A DNA stretch of 64,000 nt from Cristatella mucedo (Eukaryota > Bryozoa > Phylactolaemata > Cristatellidae): the NCBI GenBank assembly GCA_009760855.2, contig WPIO01000060.1, forward strand, positions 7,501-71,500, given 5' to 3'. Both the position numbers and the translations under genes were made by a program. Positions 21,100-33,079 of this stretch are shown one piece after another. A model generated the notes under the pieces. That model did no database searches. It was given only the letters and a program-made list of their open reading frames with translations, and was not told the origin of the DNA. Within the stretch, counting starts at the first letter, position 1. The number at the start of each line of letters is the position of its first letter.

Positions 21100-21780
21100 T
21101 ATGAATGATAATAAGTGACAACAGGCAGCGCCACACTGCGTCTCGCGCACGCGCACATGCCACTCCGAGCGCCGCGGTAGTGCAGCTAACGCCGGGCGAC
21201 AACTATCGGGTGCAAGCATAAGTTTAGGGAGAGGCGGAGGCCGAAAGTCTGATGGCGACACGCTAAACACACGCGACCGTGCGCCCCTACGAAAAATAGG
21301 TCGATAACTGCTTGCAAAGTGCATTATATAGCAGTCTCCAAAAAACGAGACACAATAATGCTCTTTGCAATCTTGGTCTCTCGACGACTTGTGTTCGAGC
21401 CAGCACGGTGCAATCGCAGAAGGAACGCGCAACCGAAAAAGATTTATAGCTCCTAATCTGGGTTCGAGGACATGAAAGACGGATCGCGCAAGTAAATAAG
21501 TATAAAGCACAACGATTCTCGATGTTCTGGTCACACGTCTGTCCATACAGTTGCGGTGAATCGGAAATGGGTTCGCAGGCGCCAAAATGGATATGGTAAC
21601 GCAGCGGAACTAATTCACACTAAAGAATGCGCAGGATCTTACTATTGCTGGTCAGACGACTAGCTGAAATCCAATGTCAAAACGACGAACCGGCGTGCCG
21701 CCTGCTGAAGGGCAAACGCGCGTGGACTAGAGGCAGACCGGGCGCGAAAACGAGGCAAAAGCCTATTCAAATGTCGGGAG
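21100..21780 (-). promoter_or_regulatory. CpG-rich stretch, possible DGCR8 promoter
   Basis: It is richer in CpG than its surroundings (CGCGCACGCGCAC, GAGCGCCGCGG) and lies about 1.2-1.9 kb upstream of the DGCR8 start exon, on the correct side. An E2F-like TTTTGGCGCC occurs near 21571-21580. The predicted 5' UTR exon was not located. Confidence 0.35.
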
Positions 21781-22479
21781 GAAGCAAATGAATGCATGCA
21801 CAAATGTGAAGAAAAGTCCCACGTACTAGATGTTATCAAAAAAGAATCGGAGACTATAAAATTAAAATATTGTTAACGCTAAACTTGATTTAATGGTTGC
21901 TGGGTGATATCTACACCCTGAACCGCTAGAGACCGGGTTCAGATTGCCTACCCCTACGCAAGTCAGCAACTTACAGCAGAGCTCACAATTAGACCAAGCA
22001 TATTTAAAGTGCGTTTAAAAAGATTTAATTGATTTACAGTGCTATACAAAGCGGTCTCCTAAGAATTCAGACCTCGATAGTGTCCTTCCTAGCTCTGTGT
22101 AGTTCGACTGTATGCAGGCTCCTCTGACCAGCCGCGCGGGTGAACAGCTGTTAGGGGGATTATCGAGAGGGGGAGGTGCACAGCTGTGGTCCGCCTGTGA
22201 TGTGGCGTGGACACAGGCCGGTAACCTGCTGGTGAACAGGTGGTGGATTCACCATCAGGGTCGGCCGGCTCACAGTTGTGGTCCTCCTAGATGAATCATC
22301 TGGGTCGACCTGGGGACCGGAGCAGTCGAGTCGAGAGACTCGAGTGGGAGAAGGGGGCGAAGGGAGCCATGCGTCCTTCGGCTCCGTGCTGCGTGCAATA
22401 ACCTGCCGGCTTTGTTCATCGGCTGGCTCTCTGCTGTGCGAGCCAAACGACTCTCTGATTTCTGCCGCGTTCGATACTA

Positions 22480-22668
22480 TTTCAGTTGATTCCGCTTATG
22501 AGAAAACGCTAGGGCGACATATAGAGATTCTTATATGCGGAGTATTCCCATATGCGGAGTGAGACTGATATTGAATGAAAATCTGGGATGCACAATTGCT
22601 ATTCCTATAAGCGAAGTAATCCTACATCCGATATAATTTTATGCGGAGTCCACTGTACTACAGTGCTT
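22480..22668. mobile_element. Tigger/pogo-type MITE
   Basis: Several TATGCGGAGT/ACTCCGC blocks occur in both orientations. The right end reads, in reverse complement, CAGTGGACTCCGCATAAAAT next to a TA dinucleotide, the terminus and target type of pogo/Tigger elements. The left end is degenerate (TCCGCTTATGAGAAAACGC). Confidence 0.55.
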
Positions 22669-22859
22669 AGGTCCAATCTCAATGTGAGATATCAGAGCAG
22701 TGATGTCAATGAGAACATTATGGGGTACTCAAGGGATCTCAGCTGTTTGCATTCGTGTTCGCCATTGATACTCTCCCTCTATCCGATGCGATTGCCAAGC
22801 ACAATATGTAGCCATACGTCTGCCGTTACTATCGAAGACACTGGAACGAGTCGTGGTCT

Positions 22860-24292
22860 GGTTTTAGAGCTAATCCTTCCCTAGAGTCAGCATTGCATCG
22901 GGTGTATAACGACCTACTTAGGAATGCAGACTTAGGTAGAGTATCTCTGCTTGTTTTGCTCGATCTTTCGGCAGCTTTTGATACTATCAATCACCAACTC
23001 CTTCTTGAGTGCCTTTCATCTCACCTGGGCATCACTGGCACTGCTCTACAATGGTCCAGATTATACATGAGTGGGAGACTCCTGAGTATTGACGTGAATG
23101 GACAAAGATCATCCGAGGAGCCTCTGAAATATGGGGTACCTCAGGGCTCTTTGCTCGGTCCTGTTCTTTTCACGGTTTATACTCTCCCTCTTGCCGATGT
23201 GATTGCCAAGCACAATCTAGGCTTTCACTTCTATGCAGATGACATTAACTCGTACCTTGGCTTTGATCTCCCTCAGCCTTTGAGCACCTCGAATTCTCTC
23301 AACTCCCTTGCTGCACGTATTGATGACATCCGAACATGGATGGCAGCAAACTTTCTGAAATTGAATGATGATAAAACCAACTTACTAGTTTGAGAAACCA
23401 AGCGTCATTCAGAAATTGGAAAGGTTAATGCTAAAAATCAGCTCTGCCAGCACATGTTCTGTTTAATCTGCACGAAATCTAGGTTCCTTTTATTAGACGA
23501 CCACATCAGCCAACATATATCAGTCAAGTCTGCCTACTTTTAGCTACATAACATTGCTAAAAAATCGGGATTGTTTAGACATGGATAACATATCTAAATC
23601 AGTAGATACATTTGAGACACCCAGTCTCGACTTAAGTAACTCATTGCTTGCTGGCGTACCGGTATGTGCAATCAGGCGCTTACAGATGGTGCAAAACTCT
23701 GCAGCTAGGCTTGTCTGTCGTGAGCGTCGCAGTCATCGCACCACTTCTCGCTGACCTTCACTGGCTCTCAGTCAAGCAACGCATCGATTCAAGGTTTTGT
23801 CACTCAGTTTTAGGTCACTTCATTCATTTGCTCGAGCCTACCTATCAGATCTAGTGTCCCACCAGACTAAGCATCGTACTACCAGCTTTTCGGAATCCAA
23901 GTGTTTACCTATGCCTGTTAGAAACCTCAAATCCTTTGGAGACCGTGCCTTTAATGCGTATGCACCCAAAGCTTGTCACTCCCGACTTTCCTCACATCTC
24001 CTGGCTTGACCTCATTTAAAAATTAACTAAAACGCACTTATAATATCATGTAGTGGTTCCGTGCGATTCGACCTTTATGTGCGTATGGGTGCTGACACTG
24101 TACATGCTGCCACTAACCAAACTTGCAAGCTGACCCTGTGCATGTCATCCCTAACCGCGTTATTCTTGTCGTTTATTGAGCACGCTACCACTAACCCTAC
24201 GATCATGCTTCCTTTGCTGCAAATGTAAATCGCCTAGAAAGAGATTGATTTCTCAGAGGGCGCTATATCAAATGTATTATTATTATTAGCAC
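22860..24292 (+). mobile_element. LINE-B copy, RT to 3' end
   Basis: A 166-codon frame (22893-23393) carries RT motifs: LLVLLDLSAAFDTINHQ, YGVPQGSLLGPVLF and GFHFYADDINSYL, where the YADD catalytic motif is kept. The 3' half is broken by stops. It ends with the conserved 3' UTR, the hairpin CGCCTAGAAAGAGATTG and (ATT)n. The same family as the fragments at 35, 45, 53 and 59 kb. Confidence 0.88.
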
Positions 24293-24689
24293 TGTACAGT
24301 CGTCGTAGCTGGCATGAGCGCTAATAAAGTCAAATAGGATGACTGGCCTTTCGCCACCAAAAGTAGAACTGACGTTTCGTTTAACTACAGCTTCGGGTTT
24401 GGCCCTCACCCTGGGCGGCTAACGGGTAGCTGCCGATGCTGCACAGGACATATAGCCAGCCTATAGCCAGGCCTATAGCCAGCTAGACCGCAGATAAACA
24501 GCCTCAAAGAACGCTTCTGCGAGGTAATTCCGGGCCTACCTCCGGTGGCAAGAAACGCAATCGACGTCAGCGGCAACAGGGAGGCATCTCTCCGCCCCTA
24601 CGCCGGATGCAGCCAGCGAACAGGGACTGGTGTCGAGTAGAAAGCCACCCCCTCTGGCGAAAAAAGGCGTTTTAGCCAGGCCCACCACG

Positions 24690-25440
24690 CATACATAAAG
24701 CGCGCGGTGAAGTATTCACTTCGCTCTTCGCTACGACGACACGCCACTCGCAGACACTCGCTCCCGGCGGGCAAGGCGGGAGCGCGCGCGCTTGCACGCG
24801 CATCCGCTCGCGAGAACCCTCGCGAGAACGCGTCAAGAACACGTCGAGTTAAAGGTCATGCGGCCGCGTCCTCCACCAGCCCCGAGCAAAATGGAGCGCA
24901 TGCGCAGCTATAACTGTAGGTACGCCCACATAACTACCTGGGAACGTTCTTACAGTCGCGCTGGCTTACTCAGTGCAACACTTCGTTACGACTCGAGAGG
25001 AGCAACGCGAAGCAAGAACACGAGCCCGCAGTCGTCATCCCCCTCGCCCACCGAGGCCCCCCGAATGCGAGCGCATCAGCCTCTGGCCAGTACTTTAAAT
25101 GCGGCCTCGGCGCGCGCGTCAGCACCAGGCTCTCGCGGCTGTACTCGCAGGGCTTTTTCTCCCGCGTTTCAAAGAGGACGTAAGACTATTCCGAGCAACG
25201 CGAGTCTCAAAAAGTAAGCAAGCGCTAGCGCAGCGTTCGGACGACGACCGCGGGCGCCCGCTTCTTCTAGGACCGCTCGCACTGACGGCAGACGCGCAGA
25301 GCCTTACCGGTACGTTGAGAAACTGCCACTTAGCGACTCGAGCAGCAACTAGAGGGCACCGCACTTCAAGCTCCACTCGACAGAGGAACGCGCTTTGGGT
25401 AAGGGCGCTTTAAAACGCCTACCCGGCTTCCGCCGCGGTA
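24690..25440. promoter_or_regulatory. CpG island without an assignable gene
   Basis: Very high GC and CpG density. It contains two CTCGCGAGA copies (about 24809-24831), a perfect NRF1 palindrome GCGCATGCGC (24896-24905) and an upstream TA-rich CATACATAAAG. An ATG at 24891 overlaps the NRF1 site and is followed after eight codons by a donor-like CT|gtaggt. Both strands have GC-driven open frames without recognisable domains. It looks like the promoter of a widely expressed gene, but no linked exon was found. Confidence 0.45.
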
Positions 25441-26661
25441 ATAATCCGCAAGCACCAGAGCCCGGATTATTAGTTTACAGCTACGATTTTATTGAAGCGG
25501 ATGGCTTTATATCGCCTTTATTATTAAATATAGAAGTAGAATAATATAGAAGTATAATATAGAAGTAGGCCTGTGAAGGCCCAACGGTATCTTTCATTTG
25601 CGAAGGAAACCGACGCATGCAAACCCGCTGAGGTTCATAATCGTGTCGAGTTCTACCGAAAGCGCTAATGCACAACATCCCACCACAGCTCAAATTATGC
25701 AATAGGATTTCCGAACGGAATTACAGTAGAACCATGTTGCACCTCAGTGGATGCATAGTCTATAAGCTTAAACATATTCAAATCCAACTCTTCTACCGGG
25801 CGTATACAGAGTCTCCTGTAACGCATATTTGCTCACTTTTTTGGCAGGGATACAAACCGAGAGGGAGTGACGTGGTTAGCTCCGAGCGCGTCTTCATTCA
25901 TTTTCTAGCGACAGTCACTTTTTCCAGGTGGAATGAACGAATGAACCGAGTTCAGGACGGAAGAAAGAAGCACTTGAAATTAAAAGCGCCCGACGATTTA
26001 GCCAGTGTGCTCAATCAAAAGTCACAAAGTTATAGTAAAATGTTACGGATTGGATCTGCGAATGCAAGCTACGAGCGCAGCATTGCAAATGAGAGAGACA
26101 GCAGTCACCAACCACTAAAGTGTGACCGCTCATCTTATTCGGAACCACGATTGGGTCATTACCCGACGCGCTAGAGAGCGGCATTAGGCGAATCGAAGCG
26201 CTGTGCGGACCTTTACCTGACTTCTTAGTAATACCTTCGGTTTTTCCGCCGATATTCTCGCTGTGACTGTTCAGGAGCTGCCCTCGGATATGCCTCTCAA
26301 AACAGGACCCGCTTAGCGTAAAGTGAGATGTCGCCATTAGTCAATAACTACCCGCGGGCCTTCTTCAGCGGATCTGCAAGAACCTTCCTGAATACTGCCG
26401 TTGCCCTATCAACCTCTCGGCTATCTGTCGACGACCCGTAAATTTAAAGCGCTGTTTAGCACTCGTCGTGTTAATAGCTCACTCGCCGTGCCTCAGCATG
26501 CTGTGAAAGTCGATTGTCGACTAAGGTTCCGTTTAAATTCGCATTCGCGGCGTCGGCCGTGCCGGCAACATTCGGCCTAGTATGCAAGCCACTTAATTGG
26601 CGTCACGCATTTAATGCTTTGCGTGAGAGCATTAAACAGCTAGTAAATGAACCATCTACAC

Positions 26662-26862
26662 TAGCGGTTCTCAATCTGTGTGTCGCGACCCCTTTTGGGG
26701 GGGGGGTCGAACGACCCTTTCACAGGGGTCTCCTAAGGCTATCGGAAAACACGCATTTCCACATTTCGCATATTACATATACAATTTTATGTTTGGGGGT
26801 CGTCACACAACATGAGGAACTGTGTTAAAGGGTCGCGGCATTAGGAAGGTTGAGAACCACTG
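26662..26862. mobile_element. SPIN-like hAT MITE with target-site duplication
   Basis: A 201-bp element with inverted ends (TAGCGGTTCTCAATC and, in reverse complement, CAGTGGTTCTCAACC). The body contains GTCGCGACCCC, TCGAACGACCCTTTCAC and CATGAGGAACTGTGTTAAAG. This matches my recollection of the SPIN (Space Invaders) non-autonomous hAT consensus. Flanking 8-mers ATCTACAC (26654-26661) and ATTTACAC (26863-26870) form a hAT-type duplication with one mismatch and a central TA. Confidence 0.88.
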
Positions 26863-26949
26863 ATTTACACGGATCAGAAGTCGCAATCGGCCGGTAAATG
26901 CTCAACCTACTCGCTGCAGCCCCACTAATTCTAGTCGGCCGCCCGCAGG

Positions 26950-29900
26950 CATAGGAAAGTCTCTTAAATTCCGCTTGTTAAATGCTCGCTCGATAAAAAT
27001 CAAGGGGCTACTTATCCGCCATCAGGCTGTCCAGGAGAAGCTAGATGCATTTCTGCTGACCGAGACGAGAATAACGCCTTGCTCTGGTGACTGTGTATCT
27101 GAGACCGCATCACACGGATGATCATTCTTTCAGTCTTTGCGGTCTGACAATGTGGGTGTCGGGGTATCTGTAATTGTTTGCGAATCGCTTGGCTATAAGA
27201 CCAGCGGTTTCAGGCCTGGTCCATCACTTGAATCCGTTACTATCAGGTCCCCATCAAAGACCGCGCCTCTCGCGGTTGTGATGTACCAATCTCCTTCTGG
27301 CTGTCTAACCTTATTTTCGGAAGAGTTTTCTTGAGTTCCTCGCTAAAATATGTCCTTGCGACAGGCCGTAATTGATTGCAGGAGACTTGATAGTTCACGT
27401 TGACAAACCTAGCAACAGCCAGGACTGCTCATTTCTCGACTGTCTTGAGAGCTTTGGTTTGGTCCAACACGTTTAACATACTAATCATACCAATAGCCAT
27501 ATCCTGGAACTCGCTATCATTAAGGATATGGGTTGCACTGACCTTGTTGAGTGCCCGCTGACCACTACGGATCATTGCTCAGTCTTTTTTATTGTTCCTG
27601 TTCCGTTATACGTGCAGGTTAACATTGAGTTTGCCAAACGACGCAGCTTAAAAAAGCATTGAGTTGGAGACTTTTGAAATCTGTCTGCGAAGCAGGTCTT
27701 CATGATCTGCACCCAGAATCGACCGGCAACCTCGATACCCTAACTGAAAACGGGGACATGAAGCTTGGAGTGCCCTTGGCGAGCGTTCTCCCATACATTC
27801 TGTTCGTGTAAAAAGTTGCAGAGATTTCTTTTAATTTACCAAAGAAATCTTTAAAAGATGCGCCATTCTATGCGCAGGCCTGAACGCCGCTTTAATTAGA
27901 CTGGGTATTATGTCGATCTAGCCAATTTTTTATAACTTCTTGCGAGTCTACACCAGGAAGCTTAGAAAATTCAGGGCCTCTTTTTTCACTCGAAAACTGA
28001 AGTCCTGCCAGTCAGACCCAAAACATTTTTTAAGACAGTGAACAATTTTCTTGCCAATTCTGATAGATCTCACTCTCCAGATATTAATGGCTCGGCCGAA
28101 AAGTTTTCAGCCTCTTCACTGAAAAGATTGGGCATGTCCGTGCCGCCACAAAGCCCCCCCCCCCGACTAAAGCAATTGTCAAATCACAACCTGTGACCTT
28201 CCTTATGAAATTCTCTGGTGTTTCTACATTCGATGTGGCTACCTTAATAAAGTCTATTAAGAAGAGCTCGTCTCCTAAAGACCATATATCATACCCTCTG
28301 TGATATTCACTGGAAGAAAAACCTGGCCCAGCAATAAATAAGATTTTTACCGCTTCTCTGGAAAGGGGTTTGCACCAAAGTCCTTCCAATCAGCCATCGT
28401 TAGACAACAATAATAATACACTTAATAAATCGCCCTAAGAGAACTCAATCTCTTTCTAGGCGCTTTACATTTGCTGCAAAGGGAAACGCGATTGAACGGT
28501 GAGCAATATCATGCTTGATAAACAACATGAATAACATGGTTAAACAATTAGACCAATTCAGACGTCCTAGCAAACTATCACCTAGTTTACCTTCTTCCTT
28601 TTCTGTCAAAGGTTCTTGATAAGTTGTCGCTAAGCAGCTTGTAGCACACATTAAAAAGAATTGTAGAAAAAATTTCAGTCAGGATTCAAAGACACTCGTA
28701 AGAAACTGCTCTTCTTCGTGTAACTGACGTAGTACTACGGAGTAACGGTGACGGAAATGTCACTGCAGTGGCCTGCTCAATCTGTGAGCTGCGCTTGCCG
28801 CTATTGATTGTGACATTCCACTGCAGGCGCGATGAGAACAATCATCGGACTGGCAGAGAGGGCACTGGCACTTGTTCGAATCGTACTCGCCCGATCGTGT
28901 TCGATCCGTATCGTGCGGTAGTCAAGTCTCATCCACCTGACCAATCACCTGTGGAGTTCAACGAGGATCCGCCTTCAGTTCTTGGCTGTTTTCTCCATTT
29001 GTTCCGAACCTCTGGGAAAAGTGATTGGGGCCCATGGAATCGGCCATTACTTGTATGCTGACACTATTCATCTGTATATTTCATTAAATCCGAGGGAATC
29101 GGAGGCAGCGACTGATAAACTGAATGGTTGAATTGCAGACAACAGATGTTGAATGTCGGAAAATTTCCTCCAACTTGACGACGGTAAAACGTAGCTGCTA
29201 CTCATAGGACATCCCAAGCGTGTAGCTGGACTAGAAGACTTGGCTTTTGAAATAGGCGATTTCGTTCTCTAACTGTCACCGCGTTCTCGGAATTTAATCG
29301 TCGTCTTTGATAGCAGCCTAAATTGCGAAAGTTTCGTAAGGGAGACTGCCTCAACGGCTAGCCATCACGGTGGATCCCCATTGGGGGCTGTCTACCGCAG
29401 TGGGTTGCAAACAGTTTTAACTAGCTCCTTAGTTCTCTCTCGGCTAGATTATCGTCATTCCCTTTTGGCTAAGCTACTAAAAAAAGCCTCTGGGCACTGC
29501 AGCTGGCAATGAGTATGGCTGCAAGGCTACTTTACAAATCCCAGAGGTTTGACTATGTGTCTCCTCTGCTGAAAAAGCTTGGATGGCTGCCAGTTGACCA
29601 CCGGATGCAGCGCAAAGTCTTTACGCTGACCCACAGGGCCCGCCGCGACTTGGCTTCTTCATACCTAACTGAACTGCTGCACCAGATTCTGCATCCTCGT
29701 GCCCTCAGGTCCTTTATGGACAACAAACTTGCTGTTCCATTCTTACGCTTAAAGACCTATTTTCGACAGAAGCTTTTGGTCTGCAAATCTAGACTGTGGA
29801 AATCACTTCCACAGTGCTTATGCAACGACACCTGCTCTCCTGCTGCCGAATACGGCACATCCTTTCCAAACGTCCTGAGCTGCTACTTCCATACTACTCA

Positions 29901-30085
29901 CTACCCAAACTGCCCTGCTGACTCAGCCGTGCTTCTTATTTTCTCTATTTTCGTGAGGTGAAGTCTGTTGGCCACCAAGTGCACACTGAAAGCCGCTTAG
30001 GCTTTCGGTATGCACCATAGAAAACTCTCCAGAATAACACCCACATAGTCTTTGTAGAGTTACAGACAGAGATACGTTGCATTAC
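26950..30085 (+). mobile_element. Decayed LINE-A copy, endonuclease to 3' end
   Basis: It runs colinear with the LINE-A at 40.5-43.8 kb. The endonuclease part starts near 26960 (LLNARSIKIKGLLIRHQAVQ and the EKLDAFLLTET equivalent). A pre-RT region follows, then a damaged RT, the C-terminal region (29509-29961, YVSPLLKKLGWLPVDHRMQR) and the TESRLG-type end. Many stops. A LINE-B 3' end is inserted at about 28405-28560. Confidence 0.85.
28405..28560 (-). mobile_element. LINE-B 3' end inserted in LINE-A
   Basis: Antisense (AAT)n, CGCCCTAAGAGAACTCAATC, then GGCGCTTTACATTTGCTGC and AATATCATGCTTGATAAAC. Confidence 0.8.
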
Positions 30086-30401
30086 ATTAGCGAAAGTGGC
30101 GTTGTAGTAAGTTTTCTGTTGCAGAAGCAGTGTGCGGTGAAAGCAGCGTTGATTATTACTCATTATACAGCGGTCAACTACCTCATTACTTCTTTATATC
30201 CAAATATCCAGCATACCACAGTTAAATTTTAGCAGCACATGCCTACTATATACGACTATATCCAATTCATTTTCCGTTTTCTTTTTGGCGTCTAGAGCTT
30301 TAATTTGGTGAAGGCCACTGCAGCGGTTTGATTTGCTCTCTGCTGGCCTGATCCGGCAGCCGGAATGAGTCCTGAGCCCTCTACCTAAGACGATAATCAT
30401 A

Positions 30402-30462
30402 TAAATAAATTTGGATAGCGCCCTAAGATAACTAAATCTCTTTCTAGGCACTCAGATGCCTA
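30402..30462 (-). mobile_element. SINE-A tail fragment
   Basis: Antisense hairpin tail: GGATAGCGCCCTAAGATAAC then ATCTCTTTCTAGGCACTC. Confidence 0.55.
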
Positions 30463-30649
30463 TTTTTAAGGGGAATCTTCAGAAAATAGTAAGGCTTGAA
30501 GAGCTATCACCCAAATACTTGGGATTTATGCTCTCAGATTTAATAATCATTCACTTATAATGAGAGCTTTATAATGAGAACTAATCGCTGTGCAGTCTTG
30601 CCAACAATGATCATCGTTCGATGTAACTACAGCTGCAATGTCAACGATG

Positions 30650-30840
30650 TCGTTGGAGGGTGTGAGGGCCCGCCTGGCTTATCCACCGAGCTTTTCCGGT
30701 CGAGACAGCGGACCCGCTTGCAGCGGCTGCTTGCAGGCCAGCGTGCTGGCCGTGCGGGCCGGTTCCGCGTCTCCGTAATAAACTGCATTTGCCTGAGCCG
30801 TCTTGATCTGTGCGCGACTGCCCGAACAAACATAACAGAG
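30650..30840 (+). mobile_element. Possible LTR fragment (R-U5 end)
   Basis: A GC-rich block is followed by a polyadenylation signal (GTAATAAACTG) and a U5-like end (GTGCGCGACTGCCCGAACAA, then CATAACA). The arrangement resembles the 3' end of retrotransposon LTRs. No primer-binding site or second LTR was identified. Confidence 0.3.
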
Positions 30841-31429
30841 GGTCACAGTCAGTCTGTGGCCGAATCACGAAACACAGCAGTCTAGAAAATTAAAAAATTC
30901 AATACTATGCTCTACAAGAATGCATAAACCCGTCAAAAGATGCAGAACACTTTGCTGAACATTTGTTCAAGTTAAAAATCCAAAGAGTGTTTGACCTAAT
31001 AAAGCATGATTTTAGAAAATAAAGTTTAAGGATGCTTTTATCCCAAAAATCAGAAATAAACAGTCCGCGATGTAACTGCAGAGCTGAACTCACATTTTAA
31101 ATTTCACGTTGATCCTTGTAATGTTAGTCGAGTAATGAAACTTACAATGCATACAAAGGATACTGTTTGGAAGTCTCTCAAGGATACACATCAAAAAGCT
31201 ATGAGCAGGATTCCTGATGTGCTACGGTTCAACAAATTCGAGCACAAGTCTCAAATGATGCAGAGATTTGTTTGTAGATACTGTCCAGTCTAGATGGTTT
31301 GCCTGTTGTTTTTTCCTTTTAAGTACATTGTAAAAAACTTGATCTAATTTGTAACACGTTTGCCTTTTGAAAGGTACTCTATACAAAAATAATCTTTTTC
31401 GAAAAAGCGAACATTTCTGATTATTCACG

Positions 31430-31835
31430 GTTAACTGTCCGTCAAGTCAGGGGCTGTCGCGACGTCAGTCGGAAGTGAGTTCCAAGCTTTGGGAGTACAC
31501 GAAGAAAAGGCATAAGTATTCAGAATCAAGAACATGGTGGGACCTAATAGCGAGCAACATGTTCTTTTGTTCATTTGGCGGTTGATAGGGAGCCGGTGCA
31601 GGTCGATGAGAAAGAGTAACGTATCACTTTCGACGTCTACGACAGATAAACATGGCTGCATAATTTTGTACCAAATATAAGCCTCTTATTGCACTGATGG
31701 GAAGACCCGCGAGTGATGAGTTCTAGTAGTCAGGGACGGAACATCGAGAATGCAACGATTTGGTGTCAGTCTAAACAGGCCTGCAATTTTGGACATTGTG
31801 CAGTAGCTAAAAGTATGGCTTATTTGACTTTCAAG
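31430..31835 (-). mobile_element. LINE-B C-terminal fragment
   Basis: The minus frame 31661-31431 contains DLHRLPINRQMNKRT and PKAWNSLPTDVATAPDLT, the conserved C-terminal block of LINE-B. Confidence 0.75.
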
Positions 31836-32304
31836 CTAATGTGGTCATCAGTAAAAGGTTCCTTTGGTACACAGATTTATTTCGGATGCTAGAGATATAG
31901 GAGATACACTAGCCACACCCATTTTAAGACTCGGCCTTTCCAATAACTGTAGAACACAAGGTTCGCCCATAACTGGAGAGTTGGTTTTCCGGTCTTAGCC
32001 TCTCCGGTATAATGCATTGATTTGCATCTCCATACTCTCATAGTCGCTGCTCATTTGTTATTTCCAGCGGTCTTGGCGTAGGTGCGAACCATGTAGTTGG
32101 TTCGAGCCGTGAGGCGGGATTTATTTATTGAACACGGCAATCGGAAATCAAAGCCGGTAGGCTCTTTTGCAACTATATAAATAAGGACGTTGAATCGGCT
32201 ATGATTTTTCCTCGGGCTGTAAGCCAATGAGAATGAAATCAATGGGTTCACTCGTAGCTTATCCAGACTGCTAAAAAAATCTTACCTGATATATTATTCA
32301 TTTG

Positions 32305-32440
32305 TATAGCGGTTAGAAGAGCCTTAGCTGCTATCACCACCGCTTGCAGTTGGGAATAAGGGATCGCTCAATCGCAGAACTCGAACCCACGGCCTCGGTC
32401 GTGACAGCGAGCATCTTACTTTCTGGGTTACCATGGCCGA
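32305..32440 (-). mobile_element. SINE-B copy
   Basis: Antisense: GCTATCACCACCGCTTGCAG palindrome, then CTCGAACCCACGGCCTCGG (B-box and GAGGTCGTG palindrome). A 149-codon frame starting inside it is probably chance. Confidence 0.75.
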
Positions 32441-32954
32441 GTGCTTCTCAATTCATATCAATCTCTCTCTATAAGCATACTCTCTTAAAATATATGCATA
32501 GAAAATCGCGATTGAAACCATGCATACAGAAACACTCTACTGTACTCTACTCTGCAAAACTGCCTACAGTTGCAGTGCAGTATTCTTTATGCCTTGCCAA
32601 TATTAGGGATGATGTACAAGTGAATACTATCGGCAATCCTTCACTAACTCTTTACAATACTCTACTCGGTTCCCTAACGACGTCGCTCTCGAAGGTCACA
32701 GCTGACAAGCGAAGACATCACCTAATGTGCCTAAGTAAACAATCCCATCTGACCTCTTGGCTTTGTATTGCATCATCAAACCTCCATACTTGATATGCAC
32801 CTTAAGCAACTACGAAAAACGCAAGTAATTCAGCCAGCAAGTTTGCTTAAAGAAATTGCCGAGAAGAAGGGCGTGAGGCCTGCTTTAAGTAATTATCTTA
32901 AGTCAACTATCAATTACAAAAATATCAAGGTCGACTGATTCAGCAGCTACATTC

Positions 32955-33072
32955 ATATAGCTGCCGAACAGCTGCTACCGTCACCACCCCAGTTTGAAGT
33001 GGGGCAAGATTGCCTGCAGTAGAACTCGAACCCACGACCAGAGCCGTGAAGTGCTAGCCCCTTAACCATTTG
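32955..33072 (-). mobile_element. SINE-B-like copy
   Basis: Antisense CTCGAACCCACGACCAGAGC then AGTGCTAGCCCCTTAACCA matches the tRNA-like head. Confidence 0.6.
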
Positions 33073-33079
33073 CGAAGAC

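Noticed and set aside
32344..32793. 149-codon plus-strand frame
   Set aside because: It begins inside an antisense SINE-B and shows no similarity or exon borders.
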